This document shows positions 1 through 11,299 of a DNA stretch of 64,000 nt, one piece after another (the stretch's first letter is position 1; each line of letters begins with the position of its first letter). A program made the position numbers and the translations under genes. The notes beneath the pieces were generated by a model. That model saw only the letters and a list, made by a program, of their open reading frames with translations. It was not told where the DNA came from and searched no databases. This DNA is from Limnephilus marmoratus (lineage: Eukaryota; Arthropoda; Insecta; Trichoptera; Limnephilidae): NCBI GenBank assembly GCA_917880885.1, contig OU862933.1, positions 8,665,452 through 8,729,451 on the forward strand, written 5' to 3'.

Positions 1-215
1 CACTTGCACATAAACAAATATAAAGCAAAAATACTATTGAATTTGATCCACACAGTATGCAGGCACAAAATATAAAAACAAAAAAAATACTATAAAAATA
101 GAATTTGATCAGCACAGGATGCAGGCACAAATTATTAAAAAAAAAATACAAAAATAGCTTCTCTCCTTCAGCCGACAAAACACCACCAATATGCTAGTCA
201 ATTCAAACAGTTTCA
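1..215. repeat. AT-rich stretch with a two-copy ~68-bp tandem repeat
   Basis: Two similar units (about 30-97 and 98-165) share a GAATTTGATC core and a GCAGGCACAAA motif with A-rich spacers. The stretch lies on the 3' side of the minus-strand LINE fragment that starts at 216, so it may be that element's 3' UTR. Confidence 0.45.
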
Positions 216-1289
216 TCAACACATTCCCCTACTTGATGAAAAAAACTTCAATAAGGTATGTTTATATATTAAAATTGCTGTATTAAATATATCCACAACA
301 TCGGAGTATTTGTTTCCAAGTTGTTGAATCCGTCGCATAGGAGTATAATATTGGCATGTTGACTTAGAATTGGCACAATAATATGGTAGGTACTGTCTTG
401 TGACTGACCTGCCTGGAGTATGAAAGGAGATTACATATAATAAATCAGGGGTGTCAAACATTGAATTAATGATTTTATACAAACAGGTTAAATCGAAAAT
501 GATTCTACGATCCGATAATTTTATTAAATTTAATGAACGAAGTAGGTTATCGTAATTTAGGTATTCACTAGGAATGCCCATTTTAAAATTTACATATCTT
601 AAAAATTTATTTTGGATTCTTTCAATCGCATGTGAATGAACCTCATAATTTGGGGACCAGACCGTGGAATTATATTCTATATGACTCCTTACTAGTGACA
701 TATATAAAGTTTTTACAGTATTGACATTATTAAAATCGCTAGACACCCTTAAAATAAATCCCAACATTTTCAAAGCTTTATTGGTTATTATTTCTATATG
801 CTTGATAAAGTTGAGTTTCGTGTCAAACCAAATACCTAAGTCATTAATTTCCGAGACAGATACTAACGACATATTGTTAATAGAATAATCGAAAAATATA
901 GGATTCTGTATTCGATAAAACCTCATAATTTGACATTTGCTTGTGTTAAGTTGCAAGCGGTTATCGTGACACCATATAATAAATCTCAACAAGTTATTTG
1001 ACAATATATGGCAATCATTAATGTTTCTGATTGCTTTGAATAATTTCAGGTCGTCTGCAAACATTAATACTTGAACATCATTGAAAATATATAACACATC
1101 ATTAACAAATAATAAAAACAAGATTGGACCTAAATGTGACCCCTGGGGAACACCACTCGTAGCAGTGAATTTGTATGAAAATGTACCATTAATTTTAACA
1201 GCCAGTAATCTGTTGACCAAGTAACTGTTAAACTACTTATATAGTGTACCACCAATACCGAATTTATGTAATAATGTCCTGTTTGTTTC
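216..1289 (-). pseudogene. LINE J reverse transcriptase fragment (Jockey-like non-LTR retrotransposon)
   Basis: The minus strand encodes the C-terminal part of a non-LTR reverse transcriptase. It has the SGVPQGSHLGPILF motif, the catalytic FADD box, then the thumb and C-terminal region with NKALKMLGF, LVRSHIEYNS and IQNKFLRYVNFKMGIP. The open frame covers about 330 residues at 216-1220. The same frame continues upstream to about 1289 (RTLLHKFGIGGTLYK) through one in-frame TAG near 1226. The N-terminal RT, endonuclease and ORF1 are missing, as expected of a 5'-truncated copy. Copies at 6638-7445, 9680-10676 and 32225-33320 share wording and belong to the same family. Assignment to the Jockey/CR1 group rests on motif style only. 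Confidence 0.85.
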
Positions 1290-1930
1290 TGCAAAAATAA
1301 AAATAAAATAAAAAATCTGCTGGACCAACTTCTGTTAAGTATTAATCCATATCATACATTGTGATTGTGATATCAAAATATTATGAGTTTTCGGTTAGGA
1401 ATTTAGTTTGTTTAGTGTTTATTTGTTTTAGCTGTTTTCTGAAACGAGGCTCATCCGTATTAGGATAATTGGAGACCTCTGCACGGGCAAACCACCTAGT
1501 AAGGTCAACATTATTATTCAGATTTATTATTGATTCTCTAACTGGCAGCCCTGATAAGCAGAACTAATTAACAGTACCTGTAATCATTTCAAACTTCAGT
1601 AATTTCAACTGAAGGTAACAATAATATCATTACTAAGTTATGTACTCCATTTTAGCCAATTCCTAGAATCAAACAATATGTACAAATAAAAGTAAAGTAG
1701 GTATATTATACTTGATGTTGAGAATTTTTCTAAGAATTCACCTTAATTTACTTATGTTTATTCTGCATAAAAATGTGTATTTTGTACGAGCTCATACTAT
1801 TTTTTTCTTGTTGTAAAACATATTTGTATCCTATAACTAAATACTAGTTGTTATCATACATATGTACTTTGTTTAATGTATATATTATCTTTGAAATTAT
1901 CCTCCTATGTACCACTATGTATCACCGGAT
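1290..1930. other. No gene seen; possible LINE 3' UTR
   Basis: AT-rich and stop-filled in all frames. It leads into a LINE-type 3' end at 1931-1970, so part may be that element's 3' UTR. Nothing else is recognisable. Confidence 0.35.
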
Positions 1931-1972
1931 TGTAATAGCCATTTTATGGCGTTGAAATAAATAAATAAACAT
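1931..1972 (+). mobile_element. LINE 3' terminus (hairpin plus AAATAAATAAA tail)
   Basis: TGTAATAGCC, a short loop, then GGCGTTGAAATAAATAAAT. The AGCC/GGC mini-hairpin and AAAT-type tail match the 3' ends of the LINE J copies at 10645-10676 (+), 33265-33320 (+) and 6638-6680 (-). Confidence 0.6.
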
Positions 1973-2107
1973 TATTGGCTAAGTACTACAAGTAGACGTG
2001 AAATTAGAAAGTCGCTAGATGTCGCTTTCTTTTCTTTTGAGGGGTTTATTTTGACGTTATTTGAAGTTTGGATAGTGATTTCCAAAATTAAAATGTTTTA
2101 TTTTTTT

Positions 2108-2190
2108 GGATTTCGTAGGATTCGAACCTCCGTTCGCTTGATGTTTGTCTATCTGGCCGCTGAACTTGTCCGCTGCCAGCTAAAGCGCCA
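2108..2190 (-). repeat. tRNA-like sequence (SINE head or tRNA relic)
   Basis: On the minus strand an A-box-like TAGCTGGCAGCGG (2170-2182) is followed about 55 bases later by a perfect B box GGTTCGAATCC (2118-2128). Spacing suits an internal RNA polymerase III promoter. I cannot fold it into a clean cloverleaf, so a tRNA-derived SINE head is more likely than a working tRNA. Confidence 0.5.
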
Positions 2191-2975
2191 ATTTATCGCA
2201 TTATATTAGAACCAAGTATTTGGGTATAACTGAGTTGTGACGCATTTCCGCTGTATTTCAAATCACTAACGGCGCTAAAGAAGTTTCACCCCAAAAAAAT
2301 TGTCCATTGGTTTCTATTCGTCAAGTAGGTTTCAAACTATATCGATGCTCCACTACATCTGCAATCAATCTTGCAGAGGATTTTCAGGTGAGTAATCTCT
2401 TATTCTTTATTTTTGGATAACTTAACTTAACTTAAGATGAATATATACGTGAAATCCAGTTTAGATACTATTTTGATTAATCTTTACGACGAATCGGCTT
2501 ACAGTATGAACATCAAAAAATATGTTACGGATAAATCGAAGCTTTTATTAGCTTTTCTTTGTATTGGAATTACAATAAAATTATTATTTATGTAACAAAA
2601 AATATAAGCGTAATCCACCGAAAAAAATGTTTTTTCATGAATTAACTATGAAGTAATACAAGAAACAATTTTTAAAAAATACCCCTTTATGGCTAAGACT
2701 ATTTCTGAGGTTTTCCATGTTCTAAATTTTTTTCGTTCTTATAAAATTATGCACAAAATAAATAAAAACCACTTTTTCGCTTACTATCTTCGTGCAAAAA
2801 GACGCTCGATTTTAAAATTTTGCAGGCATGAGATTCGAAATATTTCTAGCGTTTATATTCCTCTTAACGATAAAAAACCCAAATTTTAATATTTACTCAT
2901 TGACGACAATTTTAGCCATCCTTAAACGATAATTTAAAAGAGAAAAATCAGAAAAACGATTCTGTCACATCTAGA
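2191..2975. other. No gene seen
   Basis: AT-rich. A good splice-donor-like CAG|GTGAGT occurs near 2391 after an open stretch, but I find no coding exon to go with it. A 66-codon frame at 2689-2889 is lysine/phenylalanine-rich and matches nothing I know. Confidence 0.3.
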
Positions 2976-2977
2976 AA

Positions 2978-3058
2978 TTGAATACAAGACCTCAGCCTAA
3001 CCAGGGTTCTGCTCTAACCACTGAGCTTATTCGACCCTATACCGTTCGCTAAGTATAG
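2978..3058 (-). repeat. tRNA-like sequence (SINE head)
   Basis: The minus strand has a strong A-box region, AAGCTCAGTGGTTAGAGCAG, and a degraded B box about 30 bases on (GTATTCAATTTC). This is typical of a tRNA-derived SINE. Confidence 0.5.
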
Positions 3059-3091
3059 AAAGAAGCAAGAAAAGAAAAATCACTTATTTAA

Positions 3092-3200
3092 GTAGTGGCT
3101 GAGTTGACATTGCGTTTGGGTCCCATCCGGGGGTCGGTTCGATTCCTCTGTGGTGGTAGTAGAAGATTTTCAAACATTGTCGGATTATTCGTAACCCAGA
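3092..3200 (+). repeat. tRNA-like sequence (SINE head), plus strand
   Basis: It contains a perfect B box GGTTCGATTCC (3136-3146) with a weak A-box-like GGCTGAGTTG upstream. The tail (about 3155-3215) resembles 61360-61430, which suggests a dispersed SINE. It lies head to head with the minus-strand tRNA-like unit at 2978-3058. Confidence 0.45.
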
Positions 3201-3204
3201 AATA

Positions 3205-4410
3205 TTTGTCTTTCAAATTAGGGGTCCCCCATGGAAGCGTATTAGGACCTATACTATTTCTGATATATATAAGTGACCTTATGAATCTTCCCATAAATGG
3301 AAACATAATGAGCTTTGCAGATGACACTGTTATTACATTCCACGAACAAGATTGAACAAGAACCTACAAGGAGGCGGAATATGGCCTGGCTGTACTTCAA
3401 AACTGGCTAATAGAAAACTCCCTTACATTAAATGTTAATAAAACTAAATATCTAACTTTCTCCAAAAACAAAAGAGCACAACCAATGAATGTGCATACCC
3501 TCAAATTACACGAATGTCAAAATACTTTTCCACAATGTTCCTGCCCGTCTATAACCCAAACAAAAAGTATTAAATATCTTGGGATTGAAATTGATGAAAA
3601 ACTACAGTGGAATTCACACATTGATCTTACCTCAACAAAGCTAACAAAACTTATCTACTTCTTCAAAAAATTAAGAAACATCTTGTCGATGAGGGATCTA
3701 AAGAGAGTATATTATGCTATATGCCACTCTCGATTGGAATATAGAGTAATAGGATGGGGCTCAGCAGCATCTAATCATTTAAAACAACTTAAGATAACTC
3801 AGAATTGCATCATAAAGACCATTCTAAAGGTCCCCATAAGGACGTCAACAACAGAAATTTTTAAACAGTTTGATGTTCCAAGCATACAGAAAATCTATGC
3901 CAAAAATATTTTAGTACATCACCACAAAAATGATTCCTCTGAATAACAATAATAACACCTCACATGCTCATAAAACCAGAGCCAAACAAACAGACATAGT
4001 TAATATACCAAAGTGTAACTCTTCATTTGGTCAAAGAAGTTCTGAATTTTTAGCAGTAAAGTTATATAACAAACTCCCACTTAGTATCAAGCAAATTAAA
4101 ACAAAAAATTAGCTACATTAAGGACATTAAATGTTGGCTAAAGGAATTATCGGAAAATGAACTTACTAGTATACTTAAAACATCGTCATAGAAGTTTCTG
4201 GAAAACCTTATCCAAACAATGAAGTTAAACCATAGAAGTCGCTGAAAAACTTATCCAAAGCATAGTCCCCCTCAGCACAGGATCTCGTAGTGAGGAGGAC
4301 TACGAATATATTTTCTATTTTATATATACATCTAACTAAAATGTTTTATATAAAAATGTAAAAAATATTATATAGTTTCTAAATAAAAAAAATAAAAAAA
4401 ATATTATGGT
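3205..4410 (+). pseudogene. LINE reverse transcriptase fragment, second lineage
   Basis: The plus strand encodes RT motifs GVPHGSVLGPILFLIYISDL and FADDTV (to about 3350). After a frame change it continues as QNWLIENSLTLNVNKTKYLTF, SIKYLGIEIDEKLQWNSHI and CHSRLEYRVIGWGSA up to 3946, then shifts again to a C-terminal stretch with FGQRSSEFLAVKLYNKLP near 4100. Two frameshifts make it a pseudogene. The YLGIEID.KL.W..HI wording differs from LINE J and K, so it is a separate lineage. It ends in an A/T-rich tail near 4382-4410. A short 3' motif (CAGCACAGGATC...GTGAGGAGGAC) recurs at 48833-48876. Confidence 0.8.
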
Positions 4411-4454
4411 GCTAAACCGCTTACTTTGAATACCTCTTTGTTTGGGCTTCTTTT

Positions 4455-4940
4455 ATACTCTTCTTCTTCTTCGATGGCGCTACAGCCCATATCGAGCTTT
4501 GGCCTCCTGCAACAGTCGCCTCCAACTCCTCCTGTCCTCAGCGGCTGACTTCCAATTTGGTACCTGGAGAAGCTGTGCTGCATCCCCTCTTACTTCGTCT
4601 TCCCACCTCAGTCTGGGTCTTCCCACTTTTCTCTTTCCACCTGGGTGTCCAGTCAAAATTCTTTTTGGGACGCGTGTATCCGGCATTCTCTGTACATGCC
4701 CAGCCCATCTCAGCCTGAGGAGTCTCATATGTGTTGAGATGCTAGGTGCCTTATATATGTATATCATACAATTCTGTATTGTGCCGGATGCGCCACTGTT
4801 CACCCTCTTTCACGGGTCCACATATTCTTCTCAGCACTTTTCTTTCAAAAGTATCCAGCATTTCAGCCATCTTACCGTCAGTGTCAGCGCCTCACATCCA
4901 TATGCCAATACAGTTACTTTTATACTCACTTCACTAGTTT
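4455..4940 (-). pseudogene. RTE-like LINE C-terminal fragment
   Basis: The minus strand encodes the conserved end of an RTE-type LINE protein: FERKVLRRICGPVKEGEQWRIR (about 4930-4760), then after a frameshift near 4750 LRLRWAGHVQRMP, KRKVGRPRLRWEDEV and a WRRLLQEAKARYGL end with the stop near 4480. The 3' side (4455-4475) is a GAAGAA-type microsatellite tail preceded by GTAGCGCCATCG, a common RTE 3' ending. Only about 160 codons survive; endonuclease and RT core are missing. The element at 28675-29660 is a more complete relative. Confidence 0.8.
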
Positions 4941-5867
4941 TATTGGTAGTAAAATTTCTGAAAACTTTCATCTAATGAACTCAAGAATGAAGATCTTTTG
5001 CATGTGTTGGAAATTTTACCATCAGCACGAACTGAAAGGTGATCCTATCGTCTAGTCTAGTCTTAAAGCTCCGTGTTAAACTTCAGTATCTGCATATTAT
5101 TAAGCGGCATTATGAAGTACCTTTATATTATGTTGTTCATAGTGACTATCGTAATGTTGCATTTGATACGTGCCGCTGGTTTTCGAAAGAGGCGGGCGAT
5201 GCTTTTAAGCTCTTGTCATAATATAAAAACTTTTTTAACTGTCTGTTTGACCTGTTTAACTTATTAGCTTTTCTAACTTAATATTACAATAAAAAACAAA
5301 TAATATTTATATTAATTAAAACATATTACAAATTTAATTAATCAATTACTTTAACTTAATATTGCATTTTAAAAAAATCAAACAAAAAATTACTTTCTCT
5401 AACACTCTTTCCAATTTCTTTCATAGAACGAATATAAAAAATGACTACAAACACGCACTCTCGTGCAGAAGATTACTTACCAAATTTTATTTCTATTTTT
5501 ATTTCAAGAAGAATAATGCTTACCAATGTTTATTTCATCTTGTTTAAATTTTCTTTATTTCTTATATAACTTGCAATTCTTATATTTTTATCTGTTTTTA
5601 GTTTTATTTATCCCTAAATATGTTTTTTTTTTCTTTTCTCTTCTTATATTTTATTATCTGTTTATATAAAATTATATTACATGTATGACTACCACAACAC
5701 GGGCAATAGCCTAGTATGGTAGTCAAAAATGTCCTAAAATGTAACATTTAATCATTTATGAAATAATAAAAATAAAAATAAAATAAAAAAAAACTACTTA
5801 CCACCCGAAATATACAGGACGTTTTTTGGTTCGGTGCTGCATTTATCGATCCATATTTTTTTTTGCC
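4941..5867. other. No gene seen
   Basis: AT-rich to strongly T-rich, with a hairpin-like GGGCAATAGCCTAGTATGG near 5701 and an AATAAAAATAAAA run after it that may be a LINE-type 3' end. No coding signal. Confidence 0.3.
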
Positions 5868-6640
5868 TTAGCTCCACACGGGAGGCCCAGGGGAAAAATC
5901 CCTGAGTGCCTATGTCATCTTTGGGGATAGTGTGTGGAGGGTTTTTTTAGGGAAACGAATTAGAGGAAGTTCTGGGAAGAAAAAATATATGAGGGGTGGG
6001 TAGTAATATAAAGATCAGTGTGTTCAGGAGTGTCGGACGTAAGATTCCATCCCTCCCACTGCGATGCAAGGCGATGTTCCGAGAGAGTTCTGCTGGAAAG
6101 GTTAAAAGGTCTCCCACAACCAGTATCTCCCGATACAACCTGTCACGCAGTGGGTGGGCAGAATCATCCACCGCCAACATCCGGACAAACCTTACCCCAT
6201 GCACCCGGTCGCGTATTTACAAAACCTATACCGATTCAATCGCTGTAACGACAATTTACATTTTAAATATACCTCTGTATTGGTTATTTTTTATCACATT
6301 GCAAAAACCAAAAATGTTCTAAAATCTAGATAAAATAATCTTTCTGATGTGTATATTAGAAATTAATAATTTTATTTCTAAATATTTAAATTTGAATATT
6401 ATTCCCATATATTGTAAATACACCTCTATATTGATAATTTTTATCACTTTGCAAAAACAAAAAAATGTTCTAAAATCTAGATAAAATAATCTTTCCAATG
6501 TGTATATTAGAAATGAATAATTTTATTTCTAAATATTTAAATTTTGATATTGTAAATACGCCACCCGGTCACCCTCCCCAAGTCATTAAAAGTAGCGAAC
6601 CATTTGGGGTGAACCCCAAAAACAAATAAGGAATGTTTGA
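5868..6640 (-). repeat. Repeat B copy (SINE-like), split by a MITE
   Basis: Minus-strand copy of the ~440-bp repeat B. Hallmarks, read on the minus strand, are a head with a GGTTCGCTAC-type box and GGGTTCATGGGG-like segment, a middle with CACTCCTGGACACA, and a tail ending CTGTGTGGAGCTAA. It is interrupted at 6211-6561 by a Mutator-like MITE; its head resumes at 6562 (ACCCGGTCACC, then TAGCGAACCATTTGG). Confidence 0.75.
6211..6561. mobile_element. Mutator-like MITE with 9-bp TSD
   Basis: A 351-bp insert in repeat B. It is bounded by a perfect 10-bp terminal inverted repeat, GCGTATTTAC / GTAAATACGC, and flanked by a perfect 9-bp direct repeat, CACCCGGTC (6202-6210 and 6562-6570). A 9-bp TSD is the hallmark of the MULE superfamily. 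Internally it consists of two diverged ~150-bp direct repeats (about 6252-6412 and 6413-6560). There is no coding capacity. Confidence 0.8.
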
Positions 6641-7445
6641 TTTATTTATTCATTTATTACAAGCCCTAATGGGCTTTTCCATTCTTTGTTTATAAGTTAA
6701 GTAACACAGTACTTTTAAAAACTTTAAAACTAAAACAACGAAAATATAATGTAATGAAAAAAAAATGTAACAACAAAAGCATATAATATGAAATAAGATA
6801 CATTGATAAAAATGATAAGAAGTCTAACATAAAAAAGAATAAGCAATATAAACAAAATTGCAGAAATTATCCACGATTTGTGTCTAGATGTATAAAAGAA
6901 TTTGAATAAACAATGTTTATGCTGGTTAATCTTAAGGTGGAATGTATCTCCTAGATCAGAATATTTATTTCCGAGATTGTGAAGTCTCGGAATCGGGGAA
7001 TTTTGGTAAGAAAGTGTCCTGGTGTTGTTTAAGTAAAACTGTAGTAAATGTCGGCAAGATATTTTGGGAATATGGATGTTGATTTATTGAAGTAATTCAG
7101 GACAATCAATTTTGTAATGCAGTATTTTATGTAATCATATTAAATCTGTTGTAATTCTGCGTTCTGAAAGTTTTATTAGGGACATTTTATCCAGTAAGTA
7201 ATTATAATCAATATTTAGTACAGGAATACACAATTTATAGTTTATAAACCTCAAGAACTTATGTTGAATCTTTTCAATGCTGTCGGAATGAATATTGTAA
7301 AATGGAGACCATAACGTAGAGTTATACTCTAGTTGGCGTCTGACAAGGGTTTTATATAATATAATAAATGTGCAAGAATATGAAAGTCTTTTGCAGCTCT
7401 CAAAACAAATCCAAGAGTTTTAAGGGCCTTATTAATAATATTTTA
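6638..7445 (-). pseudogene. LINE J 3' fragment, minus strand
   Basis: Reading leftward, the minus strand contains NKALKTLGFVLRAAKDF-like coding (7440-7380), a region matching the LVRS..EYNS.VWSP segment (about 7350-7290) and RT C-terminal remnants full of stops. It ends with the family 3' hairpin AAGCCCATTAGGGCTT and a TAATAAATGAATAAATAAA tail at 6638-6680. It abuts repeat B. Confidence 0.7.
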
Positions 7446-8095
7446 TTATTATCGTGAGCATTCGAATTTTATTTATACTCATTATCTCAAAACTTAGTAT
7501 TTGGATGTCTGACTAATCAACTGATCAAAAACTATGGTCTTTACCTGATTGTGCATCAAATAATATTGTACTGCCGATTACACGCCACTGGTGTCTAGGG
7601 CAAGTATAAAGTGTGGATGGAACATTACTGCCATGGGCGGAATCAAATGTAAGCTCTCTATTTCAGAAGTTAAGAGAATTTATGGCGGCGAACCGTACAA
7701 TTTGTATATCAGTTTAATTGCATAAATCATATCTCACGTGACATGCTTCTGGGGGCAACTGTTTCATTACGCTCTATACTTGCACAACTTCTTTATTGTA
7801 CATTACTTTTTATGAATGTATCTTACTTTGAGCGTAAGTTTTAATGAGTATAACTTATTATAAGTGTAACTTATCATGAATGTTAAGTGTTACGTATTCT
7901 GTGTGTAACTTATAGAGTTGTCAACCACGCCCAATATGCTATAACTTAAAAGCAGGCATGCAATTTATGTGTGCTTCGCGGTGTAAAGATGCCTTTAAAG
8001 TAGGCACTAATTGAGGAATATATTACTATATTTAAATGTAAGAAGGTATGCGTATTCCGATAATTTAGTAAGAATATGGGAGCTAGTTGAGTTAA
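7446..8095. other. No gene seen
   Basis: AT-rich. Around 7790-7915 imperfect repeats of a GTAACTTAT/AGTATAACTTAT motif occur. Nothing coding. Confidence 0.3.
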
Positions 8096-8212
8096 TTTGG
8101 AGGGTGGATATGGGTATCACCGCCCCGGAAACCATTTAGTGGATAACCGATACTCCAACCAAGTGATATTTGGTGATTTAGCAGTGATTCATGGAGTGAG
8201 GATTGTCTAGAT
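8096..8212 (+). repeat. Repeat B, head half only
   Basis: Plus-strand head of repeat B (GGTATCACCGCCCCGGAAACC, then GGTGATTTAGCAG, ATTCATGGAGTGAGG). It stops abruptly where a hAT end begins at 8213, so the hAT element inserted in it or replaced its tail. Confidence 0.65.
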
Positions 8213-8700
8213 CAGGGGTCATCACTTACTTTCATTAGGGGTCCGTTTTTTAAAATAACATGACTCTCGCGGTCCGGAAGGCAAACGGCCTAACCCCCCC
8301 CCCCTCCTAATAGTACCAATAAAACGAATGGGTTCCGAAACATTATTTTATTAAATAATAAACAAATGTTATGAATAAAAAGAATACCAAGGTTTTTTTA
8401 TACAATTTTAATGAGAATAATGTCATTTTTCGCCTTGGACTATCCGTCTGAAGTCTGAATCCGATTGTCATTATATCTCGGAGATGTTCATCGGTTAGTC
8501 TGCTCCGGAATCGATTTTCAATGAAGTTCATCTTGGAAAATGCTGTTGCTGCTGATGTTGTCCCAAACAAAGTGAGAAGTTTCAAGGCAATTTTTTTTTA
8601 ATTCTGGGTATTTATTAGCACAAACAAATTTTATCCAAAACTCTTGACAAGAAACTTTATTTCACAGACAAGAATTCTATTATTTTATTTTTTATGGGTT
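8213..8700 (-). pseudogene. hAT transposase C-terminal fragment with one terminus
   Basis: The left end CAGGGGTCATCACTTAC (8213 on) resembles hAT termini (CAGGGGTC.CAAC). Inside, the minus strand encodes LLTLFGTTSAATAFSKMNFIENRFRSRLTDEHLRDIM (8585-8470). This is the hAT C-terminal dimerisation domain ('LFGSTY.CE..FS.M..IK...RSRLTDEHL'), preceded in another frame by a WIKFVCANTQN remnant near 8625. The DDE catalytic core is absent. The wording is closest to the ZBED/GTF2IRD2-like class of hAT proteins (inference). A poly-C run sits at 8287-8298. Confidence 0.75.
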
Positions 8701-9679
8701 AGGTCGTTTGTAAATTGTAATTTCTGTCGAAGTGCAATTTATATGAGAACAGCACTAAAGAAATATAATACAGGTAATTTATAATGTACATAACTTTAGT
8801 TTGATTACTGTATAATATATCTGTTGCGGCGGGGAGCAAGTGTGCCCTCTCAAGAAATCGAGAGATCAAATGCTGCGTGGACTGTGTGCGGTTCTTATCT
8901 ATTTTATCATATTTCTGGAGTTGACTTACCAATATCTCCAAACTGCTGTATACCCTCCATGCACTGAGTTTATGTCACAGGGAAGGTAATTGTTAGTTTG
9001 GAAAGATGAGGAAGGGAAATTGGTGATATTTGCTTTGTGGAGATAATAGCGTACGCTAATGGTAAGCAAGCAATATTTTTGCGTATTAAACGATTTGTGA
9101 AGTAGCGCATAGAACGGCGAGATTCACGCGTAGACATTTGCGGTGCGGTTAACGAATTCTGTCTTATAAGCGGCGTGATTATTACAAAGCGATGCGATTG
9201 TTAGGACTAGTGTCCTTTGCGGTGGTTTTATTAGAACTGAGGCAGAGGGCACCCAATAGGTAGTTCCAAAAGGAGGCATGTAACAATAAAGGCGTGAACA
9301 ATATCATTTACAGGTATGGTTAATTAGAGTAGTAGCCCAGTTATACCAATATAGTAATATAGACAAGTGCTTAACGGCACAGGGTAGTTATACCAATTAT
9401 AGTTTTTTTTTTTTAAAGATTTTGTACTTTGCGGAAAATGTGGGTAGAAAGCAGGCGGTAGTTAAGTTTAATCAAATAATATTTCCACAAAAATAATACG
9501 TTTTCGTTTTTCAGAAAATTAACAAAGCTAATTTTATTGAGTTAATTAATTTTTTTATTGTTTTTCAAGGTACAATCCATTAAATCCCATTTGTTGACAG
9601 GATGTTAATTGTCAATTACAATTTAAAATACACACATTTATTATGCTTAATTACATTATATTACGATTTAAAATACATA
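8701..9679. other. No gene seen
   Basis: Mixed composition. Open frames here (for example 8699-8941 minus) have no recognisable motif. 9540-9680 is AT-rich with a repeated ATTTAAAATACA motif before the truncated LINE J copy. Confidence 0.3.
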
Positions 9680-10676
9680 CATTATATTGCTTCAATGATG
9701 TTGAGGTATTGCTCTTTGCTGATGACATCAAGCTATACAATAAAATAACTGATATAAATCATTGCCATATACTACAGTCAAATATTAGTAAGTTTAAAGA
9801 TTGGTGCGTTCAAAAAAAAATATTTTTAAATGTAGATAAAAGTGTAAAATCTTGACTTCCTTCAGAAATAAAAAATCATGTTTTATTCGAATTTTCCATA
9901 AATAATACGGCCTTAGAAAGAATCTTTGGATAAAAACAAAGTTTCGCCAATCAAATCCACCAAATTCTGAACAAAGGGTATGAAAACACTAGGCTTCGTA
10001 TTAAGAAAAACTAAAAACTTTAATTCCATAGAAGCCATTAAACTATTATATGTATCTCTAGTTAGAAGCTAAATTGAATATAACTCGGTAGTTTGGTCTC
10101 CATCTTACAAAATTAACGTTAATAATACTGAGCGAATACAAGAACATTTCAAAGTTTTATAAATTTTAAATTAAATATCCCACCAGAAGACTTAAAATAT
10201 AATCTATTACTAAATATTCTAAAAATACACACTTAACATTTTTATTCAAAATACTTGATTCTAAATTTGACTGTTGCGAACTCCTATAACTCGTAAACTT
10301 ATGAATACCGACAGTAACCACACGACAAAACACACTATTCTACTGCGGCATTCACAAGCGGAACTACATTGCCCACTCTCCGATACAACAATTTCACACT
10401 ATGGGGAATCAGTATTCAGTGAAGTTGATGTATTTAACATCAACTTGGCGAATTTTGTGGATCTTGTAAAAAACTTATTCCAAAACTATTCCTAAACATA
10501 CCTATATTTTTGTAAACTTATCAAATCGCTGTATTTTTGTATTTTTTATAGTTTTGTGACTTGTGTGCATTTTTCATCTAATTTTATTTTTATTATTTCT
10601 TTATCTGTTTAAAAATCATCTGTCGTGAATTAATTGTACTACCAAACATGTAAAAGCCCTCTGGGCGTTGAATAAC
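9680..10676 (+). pseudogene. LINE J 5'-truncated copy, degraded
   Basis: Starts inside the RT just before the catalytic box: CFNDVEVLLFADDIKLYNKITDINHCHILQ (9690-9790), as in the copies at 216-1289 and 32225-33320. Later stretches match KTLGFVLRKTKNFNS (about 9990) and LLYVSLVRS.IEYNSVVWSP (about 10050), in changing frames with stops. A C-terminal VDVFNINLANFVDLVKNLF lies near 10425. It ends with TGTAAAAGCCCTCTGGGCGTTGAATAA. Confidence 0.8.
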
Positions 10677-10681
10677 TTTTA

Positions 10682-10935
10682 CATAAGCTCCACACAGGAG
10701 GCCAAAGAAGGAGATGAGAGTTCTGGGAAGGAAAAGGGTTTAGGAGTGGGTAGGAATCTGGGGTTCAGTGTATCCTGGTCATCCAAGACCTGGACAAACC
10801 TCACCCCATGAAACCGGGCACCCCTGCTAAATCACCAAACGTAGCGAATCACTTGGGGTGACCTATGGCAGAGGTGTTGGTTATCCAATAAAGGTTCCCG
10901 GGGCGGCGGTACCCATTCCCGCCTCCCAAATTGGC
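10682..10935 (-). repeat. Repeat B, internally deleted copy
   Basis: Minus-strand copy beginning with AGCTCCACACAGGAGGCC and ending with ACTTGGGGTGACCTATGGCAG and CCCGGGGCGGCGGTACCC. The middle third is deleted relative to 18342-18795. It lies directly downstream of a LINE J 3' end. Confidence 0.75.
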
Positions 10936-11059
10936 TTAATAATTAATAATAAATAATTAATTTAATAATAAATAAATTAATAATTACTATAACTATATAG
11001 ATTGTCACAATTAACACAAATAACTTAAAACAAACCATCTCTATTTAGAAACCATATTT

Positions 11060-11290
11060 TCAGGACATATCTCAATCAGATCTATTTGTTAAATCACAAT
11101 TTTTTATATTACTTGGTAATGTGATAATTATTTTGGGCACGTTATGTTCCAAGGTTCGCCGTCCGTAGTTATTGTTATATTTTGGAACAAACATTCCTTC
11201 ATTCTTTGTGAACCTAGTATTATGTTCATGTCCCACTTTTCTCTTCAATTCAGAGTCAGATATATGCTGAATCAATATTTTATAAAATGG
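11060..11290 (-). pseudogene. LINE C-terminal fragment
   Basis: The minus strand encodes HEHNTRFTKNEGMFVPKYNN...YGRRTLEHNVPKIIITLPSNIK. It matches the usual C-terminal pattern of CR1/Jockey/RTE-group LINE proteins (HNTR...P......G.RS..Y..PK.WN.LP..IK). Only about 65 codons are open. Confidence 0.65.
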
Positions 11291-11299
11291 AGAAAGATT

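Noticed and set aside
2385..2400. Host exon ending at the CAG|GTGAGT donor
   Set aside because: No coding frame or matching acceptor could be supported nearby.
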